Shown here: positions 34,397 to 46,109 of the stretch, piece by piece | Position numbering within the stretch: the stretch's first letter is position 1 | Layout: each line of letters opens with the position of its first letter | Assembly: GCF_003719725.1 (NCBI RefSeq) | Contig: NZ_RIAX01000006.1 | Coordinates: forward strand, 1 to 64,000 | Source: Planococcus salinus | GTDB taxonomy: Bacteria; Bacillota; Bacilli; Bacillales_A; Planococcaceae | Reading direction: 5' to 3' | DNA length: 64,000 nucleotides | Notes under the pieces: model-generated | Told to the model about the DNA's origin: nothing | Databases searched by the model: none | What the model saw: only the letters and a program-made list of their open reading frames with translations | Translations under genes and position numbers: made by a program

Positions 34397-35740
34397 TCAT
34401 TTCAGGGCTTTACTGTGGAAGAAATCACTGAATACGTCCCGCAGAAACTCGGGCATGAAATAGGTTTTTTTCGCCCGCTTTAACGACGGGAAAAAATAAC
34501 CAAAAGTGAACAGATCCAAAGTGGCTAAACGATAGATTTTGTCATGGATGAGGAGCTGATCGCCGATATACAGGCGTCGATCGACCATCTTCAGGTTAAT
34601 GTGGACGATTTTCCCAAAAATTACGCCGCGAAAGCCCATTCCTTTAAGTTCCAGGTGAGGCCAATCTTCATTTAAGGATTGAAGATAGATTTCTTTCAAT
34701 TCGGCGCCACTCAATTCCACCAAACAGGGATTGATCGGATGCGGCAGCATTCTATGGAAATCATAACTTGTCACTTCTCCCTGCGGCATCCCTTCCACGA
34801 AAATACCTGCATTAAACAAAGCACAATCCGCTTTCATCAGTTCCATCAGCGATTGGCCAAACAGTTCAGCCAACTGCGAATGTCCGAACCATTCCGCCCT
34901 TAATGGTTCTTCGTTGTAAAAGACTATGTCATTCATCTGCTGCTTCCCTTGTTCCAAAAGCGAATCGTTATAGGAATCATCGATCGCATGAAGGTTCGCT
35001 GTTTCAATCAAATAAGCGGTTTTTGACTGGTCTGCCAGGTCAATGGTGATATGACCGATATAATAACCGAACTTTCCAGCCGCCCCCAGTAAAGTCTTTC
35101 CGATTTCTTTCCCTTTTTGGAATATATGATGTGTATGCGCACCAAGTAAAACATCGATATCAGGGCACAGTTCCGCCAGGTATTCATCTTCTTTGATCCC
35201 CAGATGCGACAGACAAATGATCAAATCCGTCCGGTCTTTGATTTCCTCCACCGCTTGAAGGACGGCTTCTTTTCCATCGGTCAATTGCCAGCCGAGGCGT
35301 TTATAGAACGGTGTGAAATCCGCTGTGGCTCCCACCAGGCCAATGCGGGTGCCTCCAGTGGTTTTGATGATCTGATAGGGCTTTGCCCATTCCGGCCGGT
35401 CACCTTTCTGATCAAACAGGTTTCCTACAATCACATCAAAATCTGCCTGTACATACAAATCGTTCAATTCTTCTTTTGATAAAGTGATGCCTTCGTTATT
35501 TCCGATGGTCACCGCATCGTAAACTGCCTCATTCAGCATCTCGACATTGCCTTTTCCTGCAGTCCCTTCCGTAAAAGGATGCGAGCGGTCAACATGATCC
35601 CCGATGTCAAGAACCAGGCACGCATCTCCTTCTTCTTCATGCCAGCGTCTCCGTTCTTTCAATAACGCTTTGATCTTCGGCCAGTTGGCGAAGTGGCTGT
35701 GCAAATCATTTGTATGATAAATATGAATCACTTCACTCAC
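34397..35740 (-). CDS. yunD: Metallophosphoesterase/5'-nucleotidase (YunD)
   Basis: The 447-residue cytoplasmic protein joins an N-terminal calcineurin-type phosphoesterase (HTNDLHSHF near residue 9, DIGDHVDRSHP near 46, CLSHLG and GAHTHHIF near 175-205) to a 5'-nucleotidase C-terminal domain. It lacks a signal peptide. The usual GNHE motif reads GNNEG, as in other YunD proteins as far as I recall. The start is a GTG at 35740 after AAAGAGGTG. It follows yunE by 14 nt and is probably in the yunF-yunE-yunD operon. Confidence 0.9.
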   Translation of the reverse strand: MSEVIHIYHTNDLHSHFANWPKIKALLKERRRWHEEEGDACLVLDIGDHVDRSHPFTEGTAGKGNVEMLNEAVYDAVTIGNNEGITLSKEELNDLYVQADFDVIVGNLFDQKGDRPEWAKPYQIIKTTGGTRIGLVGATADFTPFYKRLGWQLTDGKEAVLQAVEEIKDRTDLIICLSHLGIKEDEYLAELCPDIDVLLGAHTHHIFQKGKEIGKTLLGAAGKFGYYIGHITIDLADQSKTAYLIETANLHAIDDSYNDSLLEQGKQQMNDIVFYNEEPLRAEWFGHSQLAELFGQSLMELMKADCALFNAGIFVEGMPQGEVTSYDFHRMLPHPINPCLVELSGAELKEIYLQSLNEDWPHLELKGMGFRGVIFGKIVHINLKMVDRRLYIGDQLLIHDKIYRLATLDLFTFGYFFPSLKRAKKTYFMPEFLRDVFSDFFHSKALK

Positions 35741-35754
35741 AATAATACACCTCT

Positions 35755-36582
35755 TTAGGAACTGAATAATCCTTCATATATCGAACGTAAGCCGAACACA
35801 ATCAGTGCCAGGCGTAAAATCATCACCAGGGTTTCAGATTTGAGTCTGCTGTTGAGGGCTGCGCCTATTTTTGCCCCGATATAGGCTCCGGGTACAACCA
35901 CCAATGTATAGATCCAGGGCACATTGCCCAACGAAATGTGGGTCACTGAATTGACAATGGCGGACAAAAAGACCATGAGCATTGATGTTCCCACTGCTAC
36001 ATGAGGCGGGAACAAAAACAACAATATCATGGCAGGCACAATAATCGAACCGCCACCAATCCCAAACAAGCCGGAAGCGAGGCCGACAAAAAACGTCAGC
36101 AACAATGCAAACCAAATGGGGTATCCATAAATATACTCTTTCTTCATATTGTCCGTAAAGCTATACGTTTTCCCGTTTTCCACGAACCAACGGACAGCGG
36201 GAAGCTTGTTTCTGACCATCAATAAAACCGCCAGAAATACCATTAAAAGACCAAAATATAAATTGAAAGAAGGCAAATCCAGGCCTTTGTTGATAAATGC
36301 ACCGACAATAGTTCCAGGGGCACTTCCCAGAAAGAAGATAAATGCGCTGCGGTAATCCACCGTTTTAACTTTCATATAAGCCAAAGTTGAAGACAGGCCT
36401 GTGAAAATCATCATCACAACGGACAAACCGACAATTTTCTGGGGGGATAGCTCAGGAAAAAAAGCATAGGTAGTTCCCAGAAACAATAAGGAAGGAACTA
36501 GGATCACGCCTCCTCCCAGGCCGATCAACGATCCGACCACGCCTGCCACCAACCCGACAAAGGCCATTAAAAAGAATTCCAT
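35755..36582 (-). CDS. yunE: TauE/SafE-family (TSUP) membrane transporter (YunE)
   Basis: The 275-residue protein has about eight helices and two TSUP repeats, each with GVVGSLIGLGGG- or LASGLFGIGGG-type glycine turns (near residues 15 and 165). Family members export sulfite, sulfoacetate or related sulfur compounds; the substrate here is unknown. The ATG at 36582 overlaps the yunF stop (TGATG), with AAGGAGG upstream inside yunF, so translation is coupled. Confidence 0.9.
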   Translation of the reverse strand: MEFFLMAFVGLVAGVVGSLIGLGGGVILVPSLLFLGTTYAFFPELSPQKIVGLSVVMMIFTGLSSTLAYMKVKTVDYRSAFIFFLGSAPGTIVGAFINKGLDLPSFNLYFGLLMVFLAVLLMVRNKLPAVRWFVENGKTYSFTDNMKKEYIYGYPIWFALLLTFFVGLASGLFGIGGGSIIVPAMILLFLFPPHVAVGTSMLMVFLSAIVNSVTHISLGNVPWIYTLVVVPGAYIGAKIGAALNSRLKSETLVMILRLALIVFGLRSIYEGLFSS

Positions 36583-37442
36583 CAAAATCCTCCTTCGAAC
36601 AAGTCCATCTGTTTCGAAGAAAGGCCTTCAAACTCCAGTTCATTCATCTGCTGGAACTCCTTTGCGTCGCCCGCCGCATGGCCACCGGAATTATTATTGA
36701 AGATGACATAGACCTGATCGACGCTTTTGTTTAAAGACTGAACCGCCCGGCTGATTTCTGCAAGTTCCTGCTGGTTGTAGTCATATAAATAGCGCACTTC
36801 CCGCCATTTTTGGGCGTTTCCGGGATTGAGCCAACCGTGGACATTGCGGCCGTGGAGACGGACCAGTACTTTGTCTTTCCGCGAAGGAATCGGCACAAAT
36901 GGAATGGACCCTTCTCCTGCCTGAGGCTCATCACAGACAGAATGAATCAGGTTGTGGTCGGTTAAAAAATCAATGGTTTTTTCTTTCAAATCAGGCGCAT
37001 ACCAGGATTGGTGCCTGAATTCCACGGCCACGTCAAACTCGTGCAGCTTACCGGCCGCCTCTTTGAGCTGTTCAACATTTTCTTTCGTACAATCGAACCA
37101 GGGCGGAAATTGCAACAGCACCATCGCCAATTTCCCGGCTTCTTTTAATGGACGTATCGACCGGATGTAGGCCTCAAACATCGCTTCCCTGCTTTCAAAC
37201 GGATTTTCGCCCCTTTGATGGCCGGTCATTCCCTGATACGCCTTTACGACGAATTGAAAAGCTTCCGGCGTTTCTTCTATCCACTTCCGAATGTTGCGCT
37301 CCGGTTGCACCGCATAAAATGAGGAATCCAATTCGACGATCGGAAAATGAGCACTGTAGTCAATCAGCTTTTCTGTTTTCTTTGACCCCGGACTATAGAC
37401 ATCGGGGTGGTCGCCCCAGCCCGTTAACCCAACGTATATCAT
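36582..37442 (-). CDS. yunF: DUF72 family protein (YunF)
   Basis: The 286-residue protein begins IYVGLTGWGDHPDVYSPG and contains HFPIVELDSSFYA, LLQFPPWF, VEFRHQSW, VRLHGRN and YVIFNNNSGGHA, the DUF72 TIM-barrel signature. The biochemical role is unknown. GGAGG lies 7 nt before the ATG. It heads a probable yunF-yunE-yunD operon. Confidence 0.9.
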   Translation of the reverse strand: MIYVGLTGWGDHPDVYSPGSKKTEKLIDYSAHFPIVELDSSFYAVQPERNIRKWIEETPEAFQFVVKAYQGMTGHQRGENPFESREAMFEAYIRSIRPLKEAGKLAMVLLQFPPWFDCTKENVEQLKEAAGKLHEFDVAVEFRHQSWYAPDLKEKTIDFLTDHNLIHSVCDEPQAGEGSIPFVPIPSRKDKVLVRLHGRNVHGWLNPGNAQKWREVRYLYDYNQQELAEISRAVQSLNKSVDQVYVIFNNNSGGHAAGDAKEFQQMNELEFEGLSSKQMDLFEGGF

Positions 37443-37628
37443 CGTTCTGCCTCCAATACCGTTATTATTTCATGATAGCATAGAAAAAATGGAACGTCCT
37501 TTTTTAAAGGCGTTCTTTACAGGTACGGTGATTTTTTCGCAAAACCCATCCTCTTCTGCCCGGTTCCCGTTTCCGGAATAGACATTTTCTTTAGGAGTTT
37601 TTATGAAAGCTTGTTGAAAAACGCATCA

Positions 37629-37669
37629 AAATAACCTTTGGCATCCCCACAGGACGCCAAAGGTTATTT
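37629..37669. terminator. Terminator after the 61-residue protein gene
   Basis: A perfect 14-bp stem AAATAACCTTTGGC/GCCAAAGGTTATTT (37629-37642 with 37656-37669) is followed by T on the minus strand. Confidence 0.8.
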
Positions 37670-37695
37670 GTTTGCTGCCTTTTCGTTTCAATTTC

Positions 37696-37881
37696 TTAGA
37701 ACAATCCGCCGAGGCCTCCGCCGCCAAGCTTGGATTTCGCAGTTTCCATCAGCTCGTTCTTTTCGTTTTCATCAATTTTTCCATCCGCATAAGCTTCTTT
37801 GACTTGTCCGATTATTTCTTTCGCCTGGCTCATGTCCGCATTACTGATTTTTTCTTTCAACGCATCAAATGTTTGACTCAT
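37696..37881 (-). CDS. Small hypothetical protein (61 residues), probable general-stress gene
   Basis: This is a helical, charged protein: SQTFDALKEKISNADMSQAK, then EIIGQVKEAYADGKIDENEK, NELMETAKSK and a glycine tail LGGGGLGGLF. I do not recognise a named family; the middle has an EF-hand-like GKIDENE loop. CGAGGAGG precedes the ATG at 37881. A sigma-B-type promoter GTTTCA-N13-GGGTAT lies 40-64 nt upstream and a terminator follows, so it is a self-contained gene that may be induced by stress. Confidence 0.8.
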   Translation of the reverse strand: MSQTFDALKEKISNADMSQAKEIIGQVKEAYADGKIDENEKNELMETAKSKLGGGGLGGLF

Positions 37882-37920
37882 TTGCAAAAAACCTCCTCGA
37901 ATTATCTCTTCGTAAGTTGT

Positions 37921-37945
37921 ATACCCTCTGCGTGAATTATGAAAC
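37921..37945 (-). promoter_or_regulatory. Sigma-B-like promoter of the 61-residue protein gene
   Basis: On the minus strand GTTTCA (37940-37945), a 13-bp spacer and GGGTAT (37921-37926) fit the Bacillus sigma-B consensus GTTTAA-N12-15-GGGTAT. Confidence 0.65.
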
Positions 37946-38021
37946 TGCACCGTCTTGCTGGACCGCGCCACTTATAGGAAGCCGCAGCAGAATAAAACCA
38001 GCGTAATGAAAAATCCAACCA

Positions 38022-38063
38022 TAAAAATAGCCCTTAGCATGAACTGAGTCATGCCAAGGGCTT
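38022..38063 (-). terminator. Terminator after suf operon
   Basis: A 14-bp stem with one imperfect pair (38029-38042 with 38049-38062) is followed by T5 on the minus strand, just past the sufB stop. Confidence 0.85.
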
Positions 38064-38072
38064 GATAGCTTA

Positions 38073-39470
38073 TTAACCGATTGAACCTTCCATTTCAAAC
38101 TTGATAAGACGGTTCATTTCAACTGCATATTCCATCGGCAGTTCTTTCGTGAATGGCTCGATAAAGCCCATGACGATCATTTCTGTCGCTTCCTGCTCAG
38201 AAACACCACGGCTCATCAGATAGAACAGTTGCTCTTCGGATACTTTTGAAACTTTCGCTTCGTGCTCCAATGAAACATTGTCATTCATGATTTCATTGTA
38301 AGGAATCGTATCGGAAGTTGATTGGTTGTCCATGATCAGCGTATCGCATTCGATGTTCGAACGAGCACCGTCTGCTTTGCGTCCGAAACGGACAATTCCG
38401 CGATATGATACTTTCCCGCCTTGCTTCGAAATGGATTTCGAAACAATCGAAGAAGAAGTATTCGGAGCCAAGTGAATCATTTTCGCTCCTGCATCCTGGT
38501 GCTGTCCTTTCCCTGCGATTGCAATGGAAAGTGTCATTCCGCGGGCGCCTTCGCCGCGCAGGTAGACAGCCGGGTATTTCATGGTGAGTTTAGAGCCGAT
38601 GTTGCCGTCGATCCATTCCATTGTGCCGTTGGCATCAACGAAAGCACGCTTTGTCACCAGGTTATACACGTTATTTGCCCAGTTTTGGATGGTTGTATAA
38701 CGGCAATACGCATCTTTTTTCACGATGATTTCAACGACTGCCGAGTGCAGTGAGTTAGTTGTGTAAACTGGAGCTGTACAGCCTTCCACGTAGTGAACGC
38801 TTGCGCCTTCGTCTACAATAATCAGCGTGCGTTCAAACTGCCCCATATTTTCCGAGTTGATCCGGAAATAGGCTTGAAGCGGAGACTCCACTTTTACACC
38901 CGGTGGAACATAGATGAAAGATCCACCTGACCAAACTGCTGTGTTCAATGCCGCAAACTTATTGTCTGCTGCTGGAATAACCGTTTGGAAGTTTTCTCTG
39001 AACAAGTCTTCGTTTTCACGAAGTGCCGCATCTGTATCTTTAAAGATGATGCCCATGTCTTCAAGTTCAACTTTCATGTTGTGGTACACAACTTCCGACT
39101 CGTACTGAGCTGAAACACCTGCCAAGTATTTTTGTTCTGCTTCGGGAATTCCCAATTTGTCAAACGTCTGTTTGATTTCGTCAGGAACTTCATCCCATGA
39201 AGTCTGGCTTGCTTCTGATGGTTTCACGTAATACGTGATTTCATCAAAATCAAGAGCTCCTAAGTCGCCGCCCCATTGTGGCATAGGCATGGAATAAAAC
39301 AATTTAAGAGCTTTCAAACGTGAATCGAGCATCCACTCAGGTTCTTCTTTGATTTTCGAGATTTCTCTGACAATATCTTCTGTCAAGCCACGCTGTGATC
39401 TGAAAATCGATACGTCTTTATCATGAAACCCATATTTGTAATCGCCGATTTCTGGCATTTTTTTAGCCAT
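38073..39470 (-). CDS. sufB: Fe-S cluster assembly protein SufB
   Basis: The 465-residue scaffold subunit has the beta-helix core with [16 protein letters not shown], the cluster/assembly region [16 protein letters not shown], and the C-terminal [20 protein letters not shown]. With SufC and SufD it forms the SufBC2D complex that assembles Fe-S clusters. GGAGG precedes the ATG. It is the last gene of sufCDSUB. Confidence 0.97.
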   Translation of the reverse strand: MAKKMPEIGDYKYGFHDKDVSIFRSQRGLTEDIVREISKIKEEPEWMLDSRLKALKLFYSMPMPQWGGDLGALDFDEITYYVKPSEASQTSWDEVPDEIKQTFDKLGIPEAEQKYLAGVSAQYESEVVYHNMKVELEDMGIIFKDTDAALRENEDLFRENFQTVIPAADNKFAALNTAVWSGGSFIYVPPGVKVESPLQAYFRINSENMGQFERTLIIVDEGASVHYVEGCTAPVYTTNSLHSAVVEIIVKKDAYCRYTTIQNWANNVYNLVTKRAFVDANGTMEWIDGNIGSKLTMKYPAVYLRGEGARGMTLSIAIAGKGQHQDAGAKMIHLAPNTSSSIVSKSISKQGGKVSYRGIVRFGRKADGARSNIECDTLIMDNQSTSDTIPYNEIMNDNVSLEHEAKVSKVSEEQLFYLMSRGVSEQEATEMIVMGFIEPFTKELPMEYAVEMNRLIKFEMEGSIG

Positions 39471-39490
39471 CGTCGTTCCTCCGTTCTAAG

Positions 39491-42454
<2,964 letters not shown>

Positions 42455-42472
42455 GGTAGTCTCCCCTTCCAA

Positions 42473-43252
42473 TTATGCTTCTTGTCCTACAGTCTCGTCT
42501 TCAATTCCGAGTTCTGCTTTAATCCAGTCGTAGCCTTCAGCTTCCAATTTATGAGCAAGCTCTGCTCCACCCGATTTAACTACGCGGCCCTGCATCATCA
42601 CATGAACGTGGTCCGGAGTGATGTAATTCAACAGGCGTTGGTAGTGGGTGATGATCAAGCAGCCGAAGTTCTCGCCTTTCATTTGGTTGATCCCTTCTGA
42701 AACGACTTTCAAGGCATCAATATCAAGTCCTGAGTCAATTTCATCCAATACTGCGATTGTCGGTTTGATCATCATCAATTGAAGGATTTCGTTGCGTTTC
42801 TTTTCCCCGCCTGAGAAACCTTCGTTCAGATAGCGTTGAGCCATATCCTGATCCATGTCAAGGATATCCATTTTGCTGTCCAATTCACGGATGAATTTCA
42901 TCAATGAAATTTCATCGCCTTCTTCGCGGCGCGCATTCATAGCTGAACGCATGAAGTCGGCATTGGTTACCCCAGAAATTTCACTTGGGTACTGCATAGC
43001 AAGGAATAGACCGGCGCGAGCGCGCTCGTCCACTTCCATTTCCAAGACGTCTTCTCCGTCAAGAGTGATGGAACCTGATGTTACTTCATATTTTGGATGC
43101 CCCATGATAGCAGATGCCAGAGTCGATTTCCCTGTCCCGTTAGGCCCCATGATGGCATGAATTTCGCTCGTATTAATTGTTAAGTTTACACCTTTTAAAA
43201 TCTCTTTCCCTTCGATTTCAACGTGTAAATCCTGGATGACCAAAGTTGACAT
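42473..43252 (-). CDS. sufC: Fe-S assembly ATPase SufC
   Basis: The 259-residue ABC-type ATPase has Walker [10 protein letters not shown] near residue 36, the SufC-type signature [12 protein letters not shown] near 143, and Walker [13 protein letters not shown] near 165. It drives conformational change in SufBD. TGGAGG precedes the ATG. It is the first gene of the operon, downstream of a promoter and a leader hairpin. Confidence 0.97.
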   Translation of the reverse strand: MSTLVIQDLHVEIEGKEILKGVNLTINTSEIHAIMGPNGTGKSTLASAIMGHPKYEVTSGSITLDGEDVLEMEVDERARAGLFLAMQYPSEISGVTNADFMRSAMNARREEGDEISLMKFIRELDSKMDILDMDQDMAQRYLNEGFSGGEKKRNEILQLMMIKPTIAVLDEIDSGLDIDALKVVSEGINQMKGENFGCLIITHYQRLLNYITPDHVHVMMQGRVVKSGGAELAHKLEAEGYDWIKAELGIEDETVGQEA

Positions 43253-43277
43253 GTAAATACCTCCATAAAATTAATAT

Positions 43278-43296
43278 AGAATGGAAAAACCATTCT
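43278..43296. promoter_or_regulatory. Inverted repeat in the suf leader
   Basis: AGAATGG-AAAAA-CCATTCT is a perfect 7-5-7 inverted repeat between the suf promoter and the sufC ribosome site. It could be a leader hairpin or an operator; no known consensus matches it. Confidence 0.5.
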
Positions 43297-43314
43297 TTAA
43301 TTAGTATCATTCTA

Positions 43315-43343
43315 ATCTTAACCGATATTGATTCTACTGGCAA
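43315..43343 (-). promoter_or_regulatory. suf operon promoter
   Basis: On the minus strand TTGCCA (43338-43343), a 17-bp spacer and TAAGAT (43315-43320) give a good -35 and moderate -10, about 60 nt upstream of sufC. Confidence 0.55.
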
Positions 43344-43480
43344 ATCATTAAACCGATTGGTGAAAAGATATATGAACAATTTAAAATACTGAATTTCCAA
43401 GGGAATTTTCAGCTGCTGTTACTGATTATACTATTTTTTTATTTTCAATAAAAGTTTTCTAATTGAGAATCGAATTCAAT

Positions 43481-43510
43481 AAAAAAACCAGCGCTTATGG
43501 GCGCTGGCTG
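43481..43510 (-). terminator. Terminator after the 63-residue protein gene
   Basis: The stem CCAGCGC/GCGCTGG (43488-43494 with 43501-43507) is followed by T7 on the minus strand. Confidence 0.8.
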
Positions 43511-43522
43511 TCATTCTATATA

Positions 43523-43714
43523 TTACTGATGTGATTCTGTTGAACGAAAACGCGATACGATTCGTTGTTCCTGTTCATACTCACGGTCTCTCCGCTGTTC
43601 CACTTCTATCAATTTGTTCGGGTCATTTTGGTATTCATCCATTCCAATTCCATGTTTGCTCCGGAACGCATGCTCCATGTTTTCGGGCTTCTCAATTCCT
43701 TGGTTTTCGATAAT
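43523..43714 (-). CDS. Small hypothetical protein (63 residues), apparent ATT start
   Basis: The frame IENQGIEKPENMEHAFRSK, HGIGMDEYQNDPNKLIEVEQ, RRDREYEQEQRIVSRFRSTESHQ is highly charged and helical. I recognise no family. The only good ribosome site, AAAGGAA (43721-43727), points 6 nt downstream to an in-frame ATT at 43714; no ATG, GTG or TTG is in range. An internal ATG at 43678 would give 51 residues but has no site. The gene has its own terminator and a sigma-B-like promoter. A sequencing error near the start is an alternative explanation for the unusual codon. Confidence 0.6.
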   Translation of the reverse strand: MIENQGIEKPENMEHAFRSKHGIGMDEYQNDPNKLIEVEQRRDREYEQEQRIVSRFRSTESHQ

Positions 43715-43749
43715 AAACCATTCCTTTCTTAATTTGCCTCAAAACTATT

Positions 43750-43774
43750 ATACCCAATATTTTTCTGTATAAAC
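43750..43774 (-). promoter_or_regulatory. Sigma-B-like promoter of the 63-residue protein gene
   Basis: On the minus strand GTTTAT (43769-43774), a 13-bp spacer and GGGTAT (43750-43755) fit the sigma-B consensus. The overlapping TATAAT (43747-43752) could also serve sigma-A, though the -35 for it is poor. Confidence 0.65.
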
Positions 43775-43832
43775 ACCCAAAATTTTTAACTATTCAAAAA
43801 ACAGTTATATTTTCTTACTTTTTGGTAAATAT

Positions 43833-43873
43833 TGAAAGACCTCCGTTTGCAGCAATGCAAAGGAGGTCTTTTC
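43833..43873 (-). terminator. Terminator after DAACS gene
   Basis: AAAGACCTCC (43835-43844) pairs with GGAGGTCTTT (43862-43871) and the stem continues as TTTGC/GCAAA after a one-base bulge. It lies just after the stop codon. Confidence 0.8.
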
Positions 43874-43879
43874 TTTGTT

Positions 43880-45067
43880 CTATGAAGATATTTCGTTGTC
43901 TGCTGCTTTTTCCTTGGCTGAAAAGCGGTCGACGATGTTGGATAAAGCGCCATCGCCTGTCACATTAGCAGCCGTGCCAAAACTATCCTGTGCCATGTAA
44001 AGGGCAATCATTAATGCCAGCATGGTTTCATCAAAGCCCAGCATAACTTCCAGCAAGCCGAGAGCTGCAATAACAGCTCCTCCTGGAACTCCCGGTGCCG
44101 CAATCATGGTAACTCCAAGCATCATTATGAACGGCAGGAAGTCGACGAATTCAGCACTCTGCCCCGTTAAAATAATGACACCGATGGCACATGTCACAAG
44201 CGTGATCGTACTGCCCGATAAATGGATGGTGGCGAATAATGGAACCGTGGAGTCCGCTACTCTTTCGCTGGCGCCGGTTTGACGTGTTTGACGAAGCGTG
44301 ACCGGAATCGTCGCAGCTGAGGACTGTGTGCCGAGCGCTGTAAAATAAGCAGGCATCATGGTCTTCAGCATTGCGAGTGGATTTTTTCTGTTCAGTGAAC
44401 CTGCAGCCGTATATTGCACCAGCAGCATGAGCCAGTGCAAGGCAAGAATCAGGACAAACACAACCGCAAACAGCGACAGAATTTCTGCGACAGCTCCGCC
44501 GTATGCCATATTGGCGAAAATACCGAAAATGTAAAAAGGCAATAATGGAATAATAATAAAGGAAATCGTTTTCTCAATAATTGCCTGGAACTCATTGAAA
44601 AATGACAGCATGGTCCGGCTGGCAGTCGCTGCCATGCCAAGACCCAACAAAAACGCCAGGATCAAAGCCGTCATAACACCGAATACAGGCGGCATGTCTA
44701 ATTCGATGAATGTGGTGGCCAATGCTTTTTCAGGATCTTCAATTCCACTGAGCGATCCTCCGCTCATAAAGAACGGTAGAATCGATGTCGCGGCCAAAAA
44801 AGCCAGCACACCTGCCAGGATTGTGGAAGCATAAGCGACAGCTGTGGCGAAACCAAGCAGCTTCCCGGACCCTGTTCCCAGTTTCGCAATTCCTGGAGCG
44901 ATAAAGCCGATAATGATCAGTGGCACGACAAAATTCAGGAAGTTCCCGAAAATAGTCGTAAAAGTCGCAAACAACCTGGCGAGCCATTCCGGTGCTATCG
45001 AACCGATTGTCACACCCAACGCGATAGCGACGATGATTCTGGGCAATAAACCGAATTTGATTTTCAT
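43880..45067 (-). CDS. Dicarboxylate/amino acid:cation symporter (DAACS family)
   Basis: The 395-residue membrane protein has the glutamate-transporter fold: an SSAATIPVT hairpin near residue 250, the APGVPGG hairpin near 330, and QDSFGTAANVTGDGA near 368 with the substrate-binding aspartate/asparagine. Family members carry glutamate, aspartate, serine, threonine or C4-dicarboxylates with Na+ or H+. The SSAATIP form resembles SstT/TdcP-like or YhcL-type members, but the substrate is not determined. GAGGGGGA lies before the ATG. It is a single gene. Confidence 0.88.
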   Translation of the reverse strand: MKIKFGLLPRIIVAIALGVTIGSIAPEWLARLFATFTTIFGNFLNFVVPLIIIGFIAPGIAKLGTGSGKLLGFATAVAYASTILAGVLAFLAATSILPFFMSGGSLSGIEDPEKALATTFIELDMPPVFGVMTALILAFLLGLGMAATASRTMLSFFNEFQAIIEKTISFIIIPLLPFYIFGIFANMAYGGAVAEILSLFAVVFVLILALHWLMLLVQYTAAGSLNRKNPLAMLKTMMPAYFTALGTQSSAATIPVTLRQTRQTGASERVADSTVPLFATIHLSGSTITLVTCAIGVIILTGQSAEFVDFLPFIMMLGVTMIAAPGVPGGAVIAALGLLEVMLGFDETMLALMIALYMAQDSFGTAANVTGDGALSNIVDRFSAKEKAADNEISS

Positions 45068-45181
45068 GTATATGTCCCCCTCAAATGAACATCTGTTTCT
45101 TTAATTATCTTAAAATAGCACATTGTCATTGAGGAAGATAGATACCGACGAAAACCCGGAATATTAATATTATTTCAAATA

Positions 45182-45211
45182 AATAAAAAGCATCCTCTCG
45201 GATGCTTTTTA
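45182..45211 (-). terminator. Terminator after metQ
   Basis: AAAAAGCATCC (45185-45195) pairs with GGATGCTTTTT (45200-45210); the loop is 4 nt. It ends the metNIQ operon. Confidence 0.88.
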
Positions 45212-46057
45212 TCAGTCGACGGGTACTACCGCGCCGCCCCATTCTTCCAGAATGAAGTTTTGAATTTCTTCAGATTTAAGTGTTTCGACCAGCGTTTGGA
45301 TGTTCTCATTTTCTTCATCCCCAGAACGTACGGCAATGACGTTGACGTATGGAGAATCAGAATCTTCAAGAGCAATGGCATCTTCCAACGGGTTCAACCC
45401 TGCATCAATCGCGTAGTTGGAATTGATCAACACCGCGTCACCTTCATCGGATTCATACATTTGAACAAGCAGAGCCGCTTCGTAATTTGCATCGAACTCC
45501 AAATTTTTCGGGTTTTCGGCAATATCACTTACTTCGGCAGCTGTTTTCTCAACACCTTCTTCAAGTGTGATCAACCCTTGTGCTTCCAGCATCGACAAAA
45601 TACGGCCGTGGTCTGCAACTGAGTTGCTCATCAGGATAACCGCACCTTCCGGCAAGTCTTCCAGAGATTCATGCTTCTGCGAATAAACACCGATCGGTTC
45701 TATATGAATGCCACCGGCGTTTTCAAACTCATAGCCATGGTCTGCAATTTGTGATTCCAGGTAAGGAATATGCTGAAAATAGTTGGCGTCTATTTCACCG
45801 GATTCCAAATTTTCATTTGGCAGGACATAGTCCTGGTAGGTCTCGATTTCCAATTCAATGCCCTGTTCCTCAAGAATCGGCTGCGCCTGCTCCAAAATTT
45901 CAGCATGTGGAACGTTGGAAGCACCGACTGTCAACGTGCTTGTTTCTTCTTCGGTCGTCCCGCCATTCTCTGTGCTGGTATCTTCAGTCTCTGTGTCGCT
46001 TCCGCATCCTGCGAGGACCAAAGCGGTCAATGCTGTACCTGTTAAAAATTTCTTCAT
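45212..46057 (-). CDS. metQ: Methionine-binding lipoprotein MetQ
   Basis: The 281-residue substrate-binding lipoprotein of the NlpA family has a signal with lipobox LAGC (Cys18), an acidic linker, then TLTVGASNVPHAEILEQ, EIDANYFQHIPYLE and NYAIDAGLNP. It binds methionine outside the membrane and delivers it to MetI. It is the third gene of metN-metI-metQ, under S-box control, 52 nt after metI. Confidence 0.93.
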   Translation of the reverse strand: MKKFLTGTALTALVLAGCGSDTETEDTSTENGGTTEEETSTLTVGASNVPHAEILEQAQPILEEQGIELEIETYQDYVLPNENLESGEIDANYFQHIPYLESQIADHGYEFENAGGIHIEPIGVYSQKHESLEDLPEGAVILMSNSVADHGRILSMLEAQGLITLEEGVEKTAAEVSDIAENPKNLEFDANYEAALLVQMYESDEGDAVLINSNYAIDAGLNPLEDAIALEDSDSPYVNVIAVRSGDEENENIQTLVETLKSEEIQNFILEEWGGAVVPVD

Positions 46058-46109
46058 GTCATAACTCTCCCCTTGTTGTGTTTTTTATGTGTGAACGGAT
46101 TGCCCGTTA

